From Pseudomonas aylmerensis (GTDB lineage: Bacteria; Pseudomonadota; Gammaproteobacteria; Pseudomonadales; Pseudomonadaceae): a stretch of DNA of 64,000 bases. The notes beneath the pieces are model-generated. The model made no database searches and had not been told where the DNA came from. It saw only the letters and a program-made list of their open reading frames with translations. The translations under genes were made by a program, and so were the position numbers. Shown one piece after another: positions 17,086 through 24,638 of the stretch (the first letter of the stretch is position 1; each line of letters begins with the position of its first letter). The stretch is from positions 645,767 to 709,766 of the forward strand of contig NZ_MAUE01000045.1 of NCBI RefSeq assembly GCF_001702265.1, written 5' to 3'.

Positions 17086-18120
17086 ATGCCTCAAGAACCG
17101 ATTCTTAACCAGCGCATCGTCCTGGTCTCACGCCCGCAGGGCGCCCCGACCCCGGAAAATTTCCGCCTGGAACGCGTGAACCTGCCGGAGTTGGCAGATG
17201 GCCAGGTTCTCCTGAAAACCCTGTACCTGTCCCTCGACCCCTACATGCGTGGTCGCATGAGCGATGCACCGTCCTACGCCGCGCCGGTGGAAATCGACGA
17301 GGTGATGACCGGTGGCGCTGTCAGCCGTGTCGAGCAGTCGCGTAATCCGAAATTTGAAGTGGGCGACCTCGTCGTCGGTTCCACCGGCTGGCAGAGCCAC
17401 AGCATTTCCGATGGCCGCAACCTGATGCCGGTGCCCAAGGGCCTGGCCAGCCCGTCCATGGCCCTTGGGGTACTGGGCATGCCGGGCATGACCGCGTACA
17501 TGGGCCTCACGGACATCGGCCAGCCACAGGCCGGCGAAACCCTGGTGGTGGCGGCAGCGTCCGGCGCCGTGGGCTCGGTGGTGGGGCAGGTGGCCAAGCT
17601 CAAGGGCTTGCGTGTGGTGGGTGTGGCGGGAGGCGCGGACAAGTGCCGCTACGTGGTCGAAGAGTTGGGCTTTGATGCCTGCATTGACCACAAGAGCGCG
17701 GATTTTGCCAACGAGTTGGCCCTGGCGTGCTTCAAAGGCGTGGACATCTATTTCGAGAACGTCGGCGGCAAGGTGTTTGACGCGGTCGTGCCGCTGCTCA
17801 ACCCCAAGGCGCGGATTCCGCTGTGTGGGCTGATTGCCGGTTATAACGCGCATGAACTGCCGAGTGGTCCTGACCGTCTGCCGGCGCTGCAGCGGACCTT
17901 GCTGACCAAGCGGGTGCGTATCCAGGGCTTTATCGTGTTCGACGACTACGGTGATCGCCATCCGGAGTTCATCAGTGCCATGGCGCCATGGGTGCGCGAG
18001 GGCAAAGTGAAATTTCGCGAAGACGTGGTCGATGGCCTGGAGCAGGCGCCCGAAGCGTTTATCGGTTTGCTGGAGGGACGCAACTTCGGCAAGTTGGTGG
18101 TACGTGTCGCGCAGGATTGA
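17086..18120 (+). CDS. NADP-dependent medium-chain oxidoreductase (CurA/alkenal reductase-like)
   Basis: 344 residues of the zinc-independent MDR family. N-terminal LSLDPYMRGRM is typical for leukotriene B4 dehydrogenase/2-alkenal reductase/CurA-type enzymes; the nucleotide site is AAASGAVGSVVGQVAKLKG, with YFENVGG later. Such enzymes reduce activated double bonds with NADPH. AAGGAG precedes ATG 17086 by 7 bases. It is placed between ybaB and recR, which are adjacent in many bacteria. The true substrate is unknown. Confidence 0.88.
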   Translation: MPQEPILNQRIVLVSRPQGAPTPENFRLERVNLPELADGQVLLKTLYLSLDPYMRGRMSDAPSYAAPVEIDEVMTGGAVSRVEQSRNPKFEVGDLVVGSTGWQSHSISDGRNLMPVPKGLASPSMALGVLGMPGMTAYMGLTDIGQPQAGETLVVAAASGAVGSVVGQVAKLKGLRVVGVAGGADKCRYVVEELGFDACIDHKSADFANELALACFKGVDIYFENVGGKVFDAVVPLLNPKARIPLCGLIAGYNAHELPSGPDRLPALQRTLLTKRVRIQGFIVFDDYGDRHPEFISAMAPWVREGKVKFREDVVDGLEQAPEAFIGLLEGRNFGKLVVRVAQD

Positions 18121-18124
18121 GGAT

Positions 18125-18153
18125 TTGACGCTCATCCGGGGCGCGGGTATAAA
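18125..18153 (+). promoter_or_regulatory. Sigma-70 promoter for recR
   Basis: TTGACG (18125-18130), 17-base spacer, TATAAA (18148-18153), right after the oxidoreductase stop codon. Both hexamers and the spacing are near-consensus, so recR is likely transcribed independently of dnaX-ybaB. Confidence 0.75.
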
Positions 18154-18186
18154 CCGCGTCTCGTTGTTTTGTCGGACCATTGCCCC

Positions 18187-18789
18187 ATGAGCTTCAGCCC
18201 TCTGATTCGCCAACTGATCGACGCCTTGCGCACATTGCCAGGCGTTGGCCAGAAAACCGCCCAACGCATGGCGCTGCAGCTGCTGGAGCGTGACCGCAGC
18301 GGCGGCACCCGGCTGGCCCAGGCCCTGAGCCAGGCCATGACTGGCGTGGGCCATTGCCGCCAGTGCCGCACCCTCACCGAAGAAGAACTTTGCCCGCAAT
18401 GCGCCGACCCGCGCCGCGACGACACCCTGCTGTGCGTGGTGGAAGGGCCGATGGATGTGTACGCGGTGGAACAGACCGGCTATCGCGGGCGCTACTTTGT
18501 GCTCAAGGGCCATCTGTCGCCGCTGGACGGCCTGGGCCCGGAGGCCATCGGCATTCCGCAACTGGTGGCGCGCATTGAAGAGCAGGGCACCTTTACCGAG
18601 GTGATCCTGGCCACCAACCCTACGGTGGAAGGTGAAGCGACGGCGCATTACATCGCGCAGCTGTTGACCAACAAAGGCCTGATCACCTCGCGCATCGCCC
18701 ACGGCGTGCCGCTGGGTGGCGAGCTGGAGCTGGTGGATGGCGGGACGCTGGCTCACTCGTTCGCAGGTCGCAAGCCGATCGCGCTGTAA
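18187..18789 (+). CDS. recR: Recombination protein RecR
   Basis: 200 residues. Helix-hairpin-helix at the N-terminus (LPGVGQKTAQRMAL), four-Cys zinc finger (CRQCRTLTEEELCPQC) and a Toprim domain (VVEGPMDVYAVEQ). RecR works with RecF and RecO to load RecA on gapped DNA. The length and all motifs are typical. It is followed by a REP pair. Confidence 0.97.
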   Translation: MSFSPLIRQLIDALRTLPGVGQKTAQRMALQLLERDRSGGTRLAQALSQAMTGVGHCRQCRTLTEEELCPQCADPRRDDTLLCVVEGPMDVYAVEQTGYRGRYFVLKGHLSPLDGLGPEAIGIPQLVARIEEQGTFTEVILATNPTVEGEATAHYIAQLLTNKGLITSRIAHGVPLGGELELVDGGTLAHSFAGRKPIAL

Positions 18790-18806
18790 AAAACACCGCA
18801 GCTCAA

Positions 18807-18899
18807 AATGTGGGAGCGGGCTTGCTCGCGAAAGCCGTCTGTCAGTGCCAAATGCACTGACTGTTCCACTGCTTTCGCGAGCAAGCCCGCTCCCACATT
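18807..18899. repeat. REP inverted pair with inner hairpin
   Basis: Perfect 29-bp inverted repeat (18807-18835 with 18871-18899; unit GTGGGAGCGGGCTTGCTCGC). Inside the loop lies a second perfect hairpin GTCAGTGC-CAAAT-GCACTGAC (18841-18861). The whole is a REPIN-like double unit. Confidence 0.92.
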
Positions 18900-18938
18900 G
18901 GTTTTGTATTGTCAGCAGAATGTGCGCATAACTTGATA

Positions 18939-18956
18939 ACCAAGCAAGCGCTTGGT
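18939..18956. promoter_or_regulatory. Candidate TetR-type operator before the acyl-CoA dehydrogenase gene
   Basis: ACCAAGC-AAGC-GCTTGGT, an inverted repeat of 7-bp arms about 33 bases upstream of the start codon. Regulators of acyl-CoA metabolism of the TetR family often bind ACCAAGCGCTTGGT-like palindromes; that link is inference. Confidence 0.45.
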
Positions 18957-18988
18957 AAGTTCGCTCCACCTCACCGTGGAGCTTGCCG

Positions 18989-20137
18989 ATGTCTGCCTAC
19001 CAGGACTACTTCGACCCCAGCCACCAAATGGTCCGCGACAGCGTGCGCCGTTTTGTCGAGCGCGAAATGCTGTCGGACATCGAGCAATGGGAGGAGGCCC
19101 ACAGCTTTCCCCGTGAGCTGTACCTCAAGGCCGGTGCGGCGGGAATCCTGGGGATTGGTTATCCCGAGGGCCTCGGCGGTAGCCATGAAGGAGACCTGTT
19201 CGCCAAGGTGGCCGCCAGTGAGGAGCTGATGCGCTGCGGTTCCGGCGGGGTAGTGGCGGGCTTGGGGTCGTTGGATATCGGCTTGCCGCCGATAGTCAAA
19301 TGGGCGCTGCCATCGGTGCGCGACCGGGTGGCACCCCAGGTGCTGTCGGGCGAGAAGATCATCGCCCTGGCGGTGACCGAGCCGGGCGGCGGCTCCGATG
19401 TGGCCAGCCTGCAGACCCGCGCCATTCGGGAGGGCGAGCATTACCGCGTCAGCGGCAGCAAGACCTTTATCACCAGCGGCAGCCGTGCCGACTTCTACAC
19501 CGTTGCCGTGCGCACCGGCGGGCCGGGCTTTGCCGGTATCAGCCTGCTGCTGATCGAGAAAAACACCGCCGGTTTCACCGTTGGCCAGCCCCTGAAGAAA
19601 ATGGGCTGGTGGGCGTCGGACACCGCTGAATTATTCTTCGACGATTGCCGCGTGCCCGTAGGCAACCTGATTGGCGCTGAGAACATGGGCTTCGCCTGCA
19701 TCATGGGCAACTTTCAGAGCGAACGCCTGGCGCTGGCATTGATGGCCAACATGACTGCGCAGATGGCGCTGGAGGAAAGCCTCAAGTGGGCTTCCCAGCG
19801 CGAAGCATTCGGCAAACCCATCGGCAAGTTCCAGGTGCTCAAGCATCGCCTGGCGGAAATGGCTACCGCTGTGGAGGTGTCCCGCGAGTTCACCTACCGC
19901 CAGGCAGCGAAGATGGCGGACGGCAAAAGTGTGATCAAGGAAATCTCCATGGCCAAGAACCTCGCCACCGACACCGCCGACCGCGTCACCTATGACGCTG
20001 TGCAAATCCTCGGCGGCCAGGGCTACATGCGCGGCAACCTGGTGGAACGGCTGTACCGCGACAACCGCATCCTGTCCATCGGCGGGGGCACCCGCGAGGT
20101 GATGAATGAGATCATCAGCAAGCAGATGGGGTTGTGA
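18989..20137 (+). CDS. Acyl-CoA dehydrogenase
   Basis: 382-residue FAD enzyme that introduces a trans-2 double bond into acyl-CoA. Domains in order: N-terminal helical part, middle beta domain (ALAVTEPGGGSDVASLQT, then GSKTFITSGSRADF), C-terminal helical domain with REAFGKPIGKFQVL, ILGGQGYMRG and the end IGGGTREVMNEII. The chain length preference cannot be read. GGAG sits 7 bases before ATG 18989. No beta-oxidation partners flank it; in P. aeruginosa an acyl-CoA dehydrogenase gene follows recR in the same way. Confidence 0.93.
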   Translation: MSAYQDYFDPSHQMVRDSVRRFVEREMLSDIEQWEEAHSFPRELYLKAGAAGILGIGYPEGLGGSHEGDLFAKVAASEELMRCGSGGVVAGLGSLDIGLPPIVKWALPSVRDRVAPQVLSGEKIIALAVTEPGGGSDVASLQTRAIREGEHYRVSGSKTFITSGSRADFYTVAVRTGGPGFAGISLLLIEKNTAGFTVGQPLKKMGWWASDTAELFFDDCRVPVGNLIGAENMGFACIMGNFQSERLALALMANMTAQMALEESLKWASQREAFGKPIGKFQVLKHRLAEMATAVEVSREFTYRQAAKMADGKSVIKEISMAKNLATDTADRVTYDAVQILGGQGYMRGNLVERLYRDNRILSIGGGTREVMNEIISKQMGL

Positions 20138-20154
20138 TCATGGGTGCTCTTTCG

Positions 20155-20226
20155 AGCGCTATCGCTGGCAAGCCAGCGCCTACGGGTAGGCGCATGCCAA
20201 CGTGGGAGCCGGGCTTGCCCGCGATG
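20155..20226. repeat. Two degenerate REP units
   Basis: One unit CGCTGGCAAGCCAGCGCCTACGG-like (20163-20186) and one GTGGGAGCCGGGCTTGCCCGCG-like (20201-20222) between the dehydrogenase and apt genes, which are convergent. Confidence 0.6.
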
Positions 20227-20245
20227 GGGCCGGTGCAGGCAGCGA

Positions 20246-20794
20246 TTAACGTTCGTTCAACGCGAACTGCGTCAGGCAGAAGGTCGGGATACCCATGTCT
20301 TCCAGACGTTGCGACCCACCCAGCTCCGGCAGGTCGATGATCGCCGCCGCTTCGAAGATCTTCGCCCCCATGCGCCGCACCAGGTTGGCCGCCGCAATCA
20401 GGGTGCCACCGGTGGCGATCAGGTCATCGAACATCAGTACCGAGTCGCCCTCGCAGAGGCTGTCGGCGTGGACTTCCAGGAAGGCTTCGCCGTATTCCGT
20501 CTGGTAACCCTCGGCCAGGACGTCAGCCGGCAGCTTGCCCTGCTTGCGGAACAGGATCAGCGGTTTGTTCAGTTGATAGGCGATGATCGAACCGATCAGG
20601 AAGCCCCGCGCATCCATCGCGCCGATATGGCTGAAGTCGGCCTCGACATAACGGTGTGCAAAGGTGTCAGCCACCAGGCGCAGGGCCTTGGGCGATTGGA
20701 ACAAGGGCGTGATGTCACGAAAGATCACCCCAGGCTTGGGGAAGTCGATGACGGGACGGATCAGGGATTTGATGTCGAACGAATCGAAGGTCAT
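20246..20794 (-). CDS. apt: Adenine phosphoribosyltransferase
   Basis: 182 residues. Converts adenine and PRPP to AMP in purine salvage. The PRPP-binding motif SVLMFDDLIATGGTLIAA is present, with DARGFLIGSIIAYQLNKP upstream. The start is MTFDSFDIK at 20794; a frame extension to 20851 lacks family similarity. It lies downstream of anr in the same direction, as in P. aeruginosa. Confidence 0.96.
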   Translation of the reverse strand: MTFDSFDIKSLIRPVIDFPKPGVIFRDITPLFQSPKALRLVADTFAHRYVEADFSHIGAMDARGFLIGSIIAYQLNKPLILFRKQGKLPADVLAEGYQTEYGEAFLEVHADSLCEGDSVLMFDDLIATGGTLIAAANLVRRMGAKIFEAAAIIDLPELGGSQRLEDMGIPTFCLTQFALNER

Positions 20795-20875
20795 CGGCGC
20801 AGAGTCCTGGGCGTGGAAAACGGACGCCAAGTATACCTGCGGCCTTGCCAATTGGCGCGGCCGCAGGCGTCTGCC

Positions 20876-21610
20876 TCAGGTCTCCAGGGAGCCACCGGCG
20901 AGTGCGCACAGCTGGATCGGATCGAGGATATGCACTTCCTTGCCTTCGGCGGCGATCAGCTCGTTCTGCTGGAAGCGGGTAAACACGCGGGACACGGTTT
21001 CCACGGCGAGACCCAGGTAGTTGCCGATTTCATTGCGCGACATGCTCAGGCGGAACTGGTTGGCCGAGAAACCCCTGGCGCGAAAACGTGCCGACAGGTT
21101 GACCAGGAACGTGGCGATACGCTCGTCGGCGGTTTTCTTCGACAACAGCAGCATCATTTGCTGGTCGTCGCGAATCTCGCGGCTCATCACGCGCATCAGC
21201 TGGCGGCGCAGTTGCGGCAACTGCAGGGCCAGTTCGTCGAGGCGTTCGAAGGGAATTTCGCACACCGACGTCGTCTCCAGCGCCTGGGCCGACACCGGGT
21301 GGATCTCGGTGTCCATGCCCGACAAACCGACCAGTTCGCTGGGCAGGTGGAAACCGGTGATCTGTTCCTCGCCGCCGTCGCTCAGGCTGAACGTCTTCAG
21401 GGCGCCCGACCGTACTGCATAGACGGAGTCGAACTTGTCGCCCTGGCGAAACAGAAACTCGCCTTTTTTCAGTGGGCGACCGCGTTTAACGATCTCGTCC
21501 AGCGCATCCATGTCTTCCAGATTCAGCGAAAGTGGCAGGCAGAGGGGGGCCAGGCTGCAATCCTTGCAATGAGCCTGGCTGTGAGCGCGCAGTTTAACTG
21601 GCTCGGACAT
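20876..21610 (-). CDS. anr: Oxygen-sensing transcriptional regulator ANR (FNR family)
   Basis: 244 residues. N-terminal Cys cluster C15-x2-C18-x5-C24 and a further Cys near residue 117 (TSVCEIPFE) ligate an oxygen-labile [4Fe-4S] cluster; a cyclic-nucleotide-like domain follows; the C-terminal Crp-type helix-turn-helix NEIGNYLGLAVETVSRVFTRF contains the FNR-type recognition residues (E..SR). ANR turns on low-oxygen genes, and the boxes upstream of hemN, ccoG, ccoN1 and ccoN2 in this window are its likely targets. Confidence 0.96.
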   Translation of the reverse strand: MSEPVKLRAHSQAHCKDCSLAPLCLPLSLNLEDMDALDEIVKRGRPLKKGEFLFRQGDKFDSVYAVRSGALKTFSLSDGGEEQITGFHLPSELVGLSGMDTEIHPVSAQALETTSVCEIPFERLDELALQLPQLRRQLMRVMSREIRDDQQMMLLLSKKTADERIATFLVNLSARFRARGFSANQFRLSMSRNEIGNYLGLAVETVSRVFTRFQQNELIAAEGKEVHILDPIQLCALAGGSLET

Positions 21611-21763
21611 TTCTTAAATCCTTGTGGGAAAACACACATAAGACGTAAGGGTAACGCACTGGGGGGCGCCGAGGCCAGCCTGTACAAAAAACCGGCAGCG
21701 GTATAAAGGTTTTTGTAACAGGGTCGATACAGTGGTGTACCTCCATGAGCCGGAGCTCAGAAC

Positions 21764-22228
21764 ATGTCCGTTATCGCTGCCAACAACCCTGCCATCCGCC
21801 TGCCGATCGTGCCGGATACGAAACCTGCCGCAGTGGTCGATGAAAAGGCCGAAGCCCCCGCGCCTGCTGCTGAAACCAAGGCGGTCGAGGGTGTGGCGGT
21901 GAAGATTTCCAGTGCCGGTTTCCAGGCTGCCAAAGCCGATTCCAACAAGGACATCGACGACAGCAACCTGAAGGACAGCATCAAGCAACTGCTGAAAATG
22001 ATTCGTGAGCTGAAGAAGCAAATTGCCGACAAGATGGCCGAAATCGCGGCAGCTTCGGCGGATAACTCCTTGACCCCCGAGGCGCGCCAGGCGCGGGTGG
22101 GTAACCTGCAGGCCTCGCTGGCGGCCTTGCAAAGCGGCCTGACAATGGCCCAGATGCAACTGGGCAAGGCCTTGAAGGACGAGCCAGCCGACGCGCAGAT
22201 GCAAGCCATGAGCCTGGCATCGAAGTAG
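21764..22228 (+). CDS. Small coiled-coil protein of unknown function
   Basis: 154 residues, rich in Ala, Lys and Glu. The N-terminal ~50 residues are Pro/Ala-rich and probably disordered. A helical coiled-coil segment follows (LKDSIKQLLKMIRELKKQIA, then about 100-135). No signal peptide or membrane helix. CGGAGCTC precedes ATG 21764 by about 8 bases. It is divergent from anr and convergent with hemN, 7 bases apart; a hypothetical gene occupies the same slot in P. aeruginosa, so it is probably a conserved neighbour. Confidence 0.75.
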   Translation: MSVIAANNPAIRLPIVPDTKPAAVVDEKAEAPAPAAETKAVEGVAVKISSAGFQAAKADSNKDIDDSNLKDSIKQLLKMIRELKKQIADKMAEIAAASADNSLTPEARQARVGNLQASLAALQSGLTMAQMQLGKALKDEPADAQMQAMSLASK

Positions 22229-22235
22229 CGCCCGC

Positions 22236-23618
22236 TCAGATCACCCGCGAAAATCGCTGCCTGTTCTGATGTTCCAGATAGGCATCGAACACCATGCACA
22301 CTGAGCGTACCAACAGCCTGCCAGCCGGCAGCACGCGGATGCCCTGCGCGTCCAGTTCGATCAGGCCGTCCTGCGCCATGGTCTCGAGTTGGGGCCAGAC
22401 GTCGTCAAAATACCCGCGAAAATCAATGTTGAAAGCCTGCTCGACCCGATCAAAGGCCAGGCTGAAATTGCAGATCAATTGCTGAATCACCTCGCGTCGC
22501 AGCCGATCATCGGTGGTGCACAGCAAGCCACGGCTGGTGGCCAGTTGAGCGCCGGCGAGGGTGTTTTGGTAGCCATTGAGGTCGCTGGTGTTCTGGCAGT
22601 ACAGGTCACCGATCTGGCTGATGGCGGACACGCCGAGCCCGATCAGGTCGCAGTGCCCATGGGTGGTGTAGCCCTGGAAGTTGCGCTGCAGGGTGCCTTC
22701 TTCCTGGGCGACGGCGAGTTCGTCGTCCGGCAGGGCGAAGTGGTCCATGCCGATGTAGCGATAGCCGGCCTGGGTCAGTTGTTCGATGGTGGTTTGCAGC
22801 ATCAGCAACTTGGACGCCGGTGACGGCAGTTCGTCGGTGTTGATCCGCCGCTGGGGCATGAAGCGCTCAGGCAGGTGGGCATAGTTGAATACCGACAGGC
22901 GGTCCGGTTGCAGCCTGATCACTTCCTCCACGGTGCGCGCGAAATTGATCGGCGTCTGCTTGGGCAGGCCGTAGATCAGGTCGATATTGATCGAGCGAAA
23001 CTGCAGGGTGCGCGCCGCATCGATCACCGCGCGGGTCTCTTCCAGGCTTTGCAGGCGGTTGACCGCGCGCTGCACGTCCGGGTCGAGGTCCTGCACGCCG
23101 ATGCTGACGCGGTTGAAGCCCAGTTCGCGCAGCAGGCCCATGGTCGCCCAGTCGGCCTCGCGCGGGTCAATCTCGATGCCGTAGTCGCCGGAGTCATCGT
23201 CAAGCAGATTGAAGTGCTGGCGCAGGCTGCCCATGACCTGGCGCAGTTCGTCGTGGCTGAGAAAGGTCGGCGTGCCGCCGCCCAGGTGCAGTTGTTCCAC
23301 CGGCTGCTTGGGGTCGAGGTGGCAGGCCACCAGTTGGATCTCCTGTTCCAGGCGCTGCAGGTACGCCTGGGCGCGGCCACGGTCCTTGGTGATCACCTTG
23401 TTGCAGGCGCAGTAGTAGCAAATGTTCGCGCAGAACGGCACATGCACATACAGCGACAGCGGGCGCACAGCCTTGCGGCTGTCGCGCAGGGCGTGGAGCA
23501 GGTCGAAAGTGCCGACCTGGCTGTCGAATTGTACGGCGGTGGGGTAGGACGTGTAGCGCGGTCCCGCCAGGTCGTAGCGGTGAATCAGATCGGTGTCCCA
23601 ACGAATGGCGTCGAGCAT
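22236..23618 (-). CDS. hemN: Oxygen-independent coproporphyrinogen III dehydrogenase
   Basis: 460-residue radical SAM enzyme that makes protoporphyrinogen IX for haem without oxygen. The radical SAM motif CANICYYCAC carries the CxxxCxxC triad; GGGTPTFLS and the C-terminal HemN domain follow. The N-terminal RYTSYPTAVQF is typical of HemN rather than HemW. It supplies haem for the neighbouring cbb3 oxidases in low oxygen, and an exact ANR box lies 60 bases upstream. Confidence 0.96.
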   Translation of the reverse strand: MLDAIRWDTDLIHRYDLAGPRYTSYPTAVQFDSQVGTFDLLHALRDSRKAVRPLSLYVHVPFCANICYYCACNKVITKDRGRAQAYLQRLEQEIQLVACHLDPKQPVEQLHLGGGTPTFLSHDELRQVMGSLRQHFNLLDDDSGDYGIEIDPREADWATMGLLRELGFNRVSIGVQDLDPDVQRAVNRLQSLEETRAVIDAARTLQFRSINIDLIYGLPKQTPINFARTVEEVIRLQPDRLSVFNYAHLPERFMPQRRINTDELPSPASKLLMLQTTIEQLTQAGYRYIGMDHFALPDDELAVAQEEGTLQRNFQGYTTHGHCDLIGLGVSAISQIGDLYCQNTSDLNGYQNTLAGAQLATSRGLLCTTDDRLRREVIQQLICNFSLAFDRVEQAFNIDFRGYFDDVWPQLETMAQDGLIELDAQGIRVLPAGRLLVRSVCMVFDAYLEHQNRQRFSRVI

Positions 23619-23678
23619 GCGGGCGTTCCCCCGGATAGGCTAGTGGGCCGAGTCTAGGGGTGTGACCTGGAGGGCATG

Positions 23679-23692
23679 TTGATTTGCATCAA
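23679..23692 (-). promoter_or_regulatory. ANR/FNR box of hemN
   Basis: TTGATTTGCATCAA on the plus strand, an exact TTGAT-N4-ATCAA palindrome. A TAGACT -10-like hexamer on the minus strand at 23651-23656 would place the box centre near -41.5, the class II activating position. Confidence 0.85.
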
Positions 23693-23721
23693 CGGGGAGC
23701 GGCGCTATGCCACATGGCCTT

Positions 23722-24405
23722 TTAATGGCCCATTAGCCAGTGCTGATGCGGACCGGGCAATGTCCAGACGCCGAAGAGGATCACCATCAAGCCGCCGGCC
23801 ACGCGCACACTGCGTTTGCGCAATAACGCCGTGACCCGCTCCGCTGCCAGGCCGGTGGCCAGCAGCACTGGCCAGGTGCCCAAGCCGAATGCCAGCATCA
23901 GCGACGCGCTGTCCAGCGCATTGCCCTGGCTCGCCGCCCACAGCAGGGTGCTGTAGACCAACCCGCAGGGCAACCAGCCCCACAGCGCGCCCAGCAGCAA
24001 TGCGCGGGGCAGGCTGGACACCGGCAGCAAACGGTTCGCCACCGGCTGTATATAGCGCCACAGGCCGCGTCCGAGGCTTTCGATGCGCGTCAGGCCGCTC
24101 CACCAGCCGGCCAGGTACAACCCCATGCTGATCAACAGTAACCCGGCGATTACACGCATGAACATCGCCGCCGGGCTGTTGGCCACGGCCCAGCCGGCCA
24201 GACCGATCAACAACCCCGCCGTGGCATAGCTGAGGATGCGCCCCAGGTTGTACGCCAGCAGCAGGCGAAAGCGGCGGCTGCGTTGCTCCTTGGGAATCGC
24301 CAGGGTCAGCGCGCCCATCAGCCCGCCGCACATGCCCAGGCAGTGGCCGCCGCCCAGCAGGCCGAGAATCAGCGCGGAGACCAGCAGCGGCGCGAGTTCA
24401 AGCAT
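23722..24405 (-). CDS. Sulfite exporter TauE/SafE family membrane protein
   Basis: 227 residues with about six hydrophobic segments. The N-terminal GGGHCLGMCGGLMGAL motif with His and two Cys is typical of the YfgX/CcoS-linked subgroup of this family, which has been tied to copper handling for cytochrome oxidases rather than to sulfite. The start at 24405 overlaps ccoS by 8 bases. It is the last gene of the ccoG-ccoH-ccoI-ccoS cluster; membership suggests a role in cbb3 assembly, not proven. Confidence 0.85.
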   Translation of the reverse strand: MLELAPLLVSALILGLLGGGHCLGMCGGLMGALTLAIPKEQRSRRFRLLLAYNLGRILSYATAGLLIGLAGWAVANSPAAMFMRVIAGLLLISMGLYLAGWWSGLTRIESLGRGLWRYIQPVANRLLPVSSLPRALLLGALWGWLPCGLVYSTLLWAASQGNALDSASLMLAFGLGTWPVLLATGLAAERVTALLRKRSVRVAGGLMVILFGVWTLPGPHQHWLMGH

Positions 24406-24616
24406 GGGGCGGATCTTTGGGCGCGGGCGGCTGCTCGGGGCCGTTGGCCTCGTCGATGGCGGCCAGGTGGTTGGGGTCCTGATCGTCGAACAGCACGCTG
24501 TGGGCCGGGCCGTCGAGGTCATCGTACTGGCCGCTGTCCACCGCCCAGAAGAAGATGTAGATAGCGACACCGACTAACAGCAGCGCCGCCGGAATCATCA
24601 CGTATAGAGCTGGCAT
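24398..24616 (-). CDS. ccoS: cbb3 oxidase maturation protein CcoS
   Basis: 72 residues: MPALYVMIPAALLLVGVAIY forms one N-terminal membrane helix followed by FFWAVDSGQYDDLDGPA, the family signature. CcoS is needed for haem and copper insertion into CcoN. ATG 24616 is preferred over GTG 24622 because GGAG lies 5 bases upstream of the ATG. Confidence 0.93.
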   Translation of the reverse strand: MPALYVMIPAALLLVGVAIYIFFWAVDSGQYDDLDGPAHSVLFDDQDPNHLAAIDEANGPEQPPAPKDPPHA

Positions 24617-24638
24617 CTGCACTCCATGCCCGCGCGGC

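Noticed and set aside
17128..18969. 613-codon minus-strand frame across the oxidoreductase, recR and a REP pair
   Set aside because: It runs through two real genes and a REP element and has no recognisable domain.
20144..21706. 520-codon plus-strand frame opposite apt and anr
   Set aside because: Shadow of two well-supported minus-strand genes.
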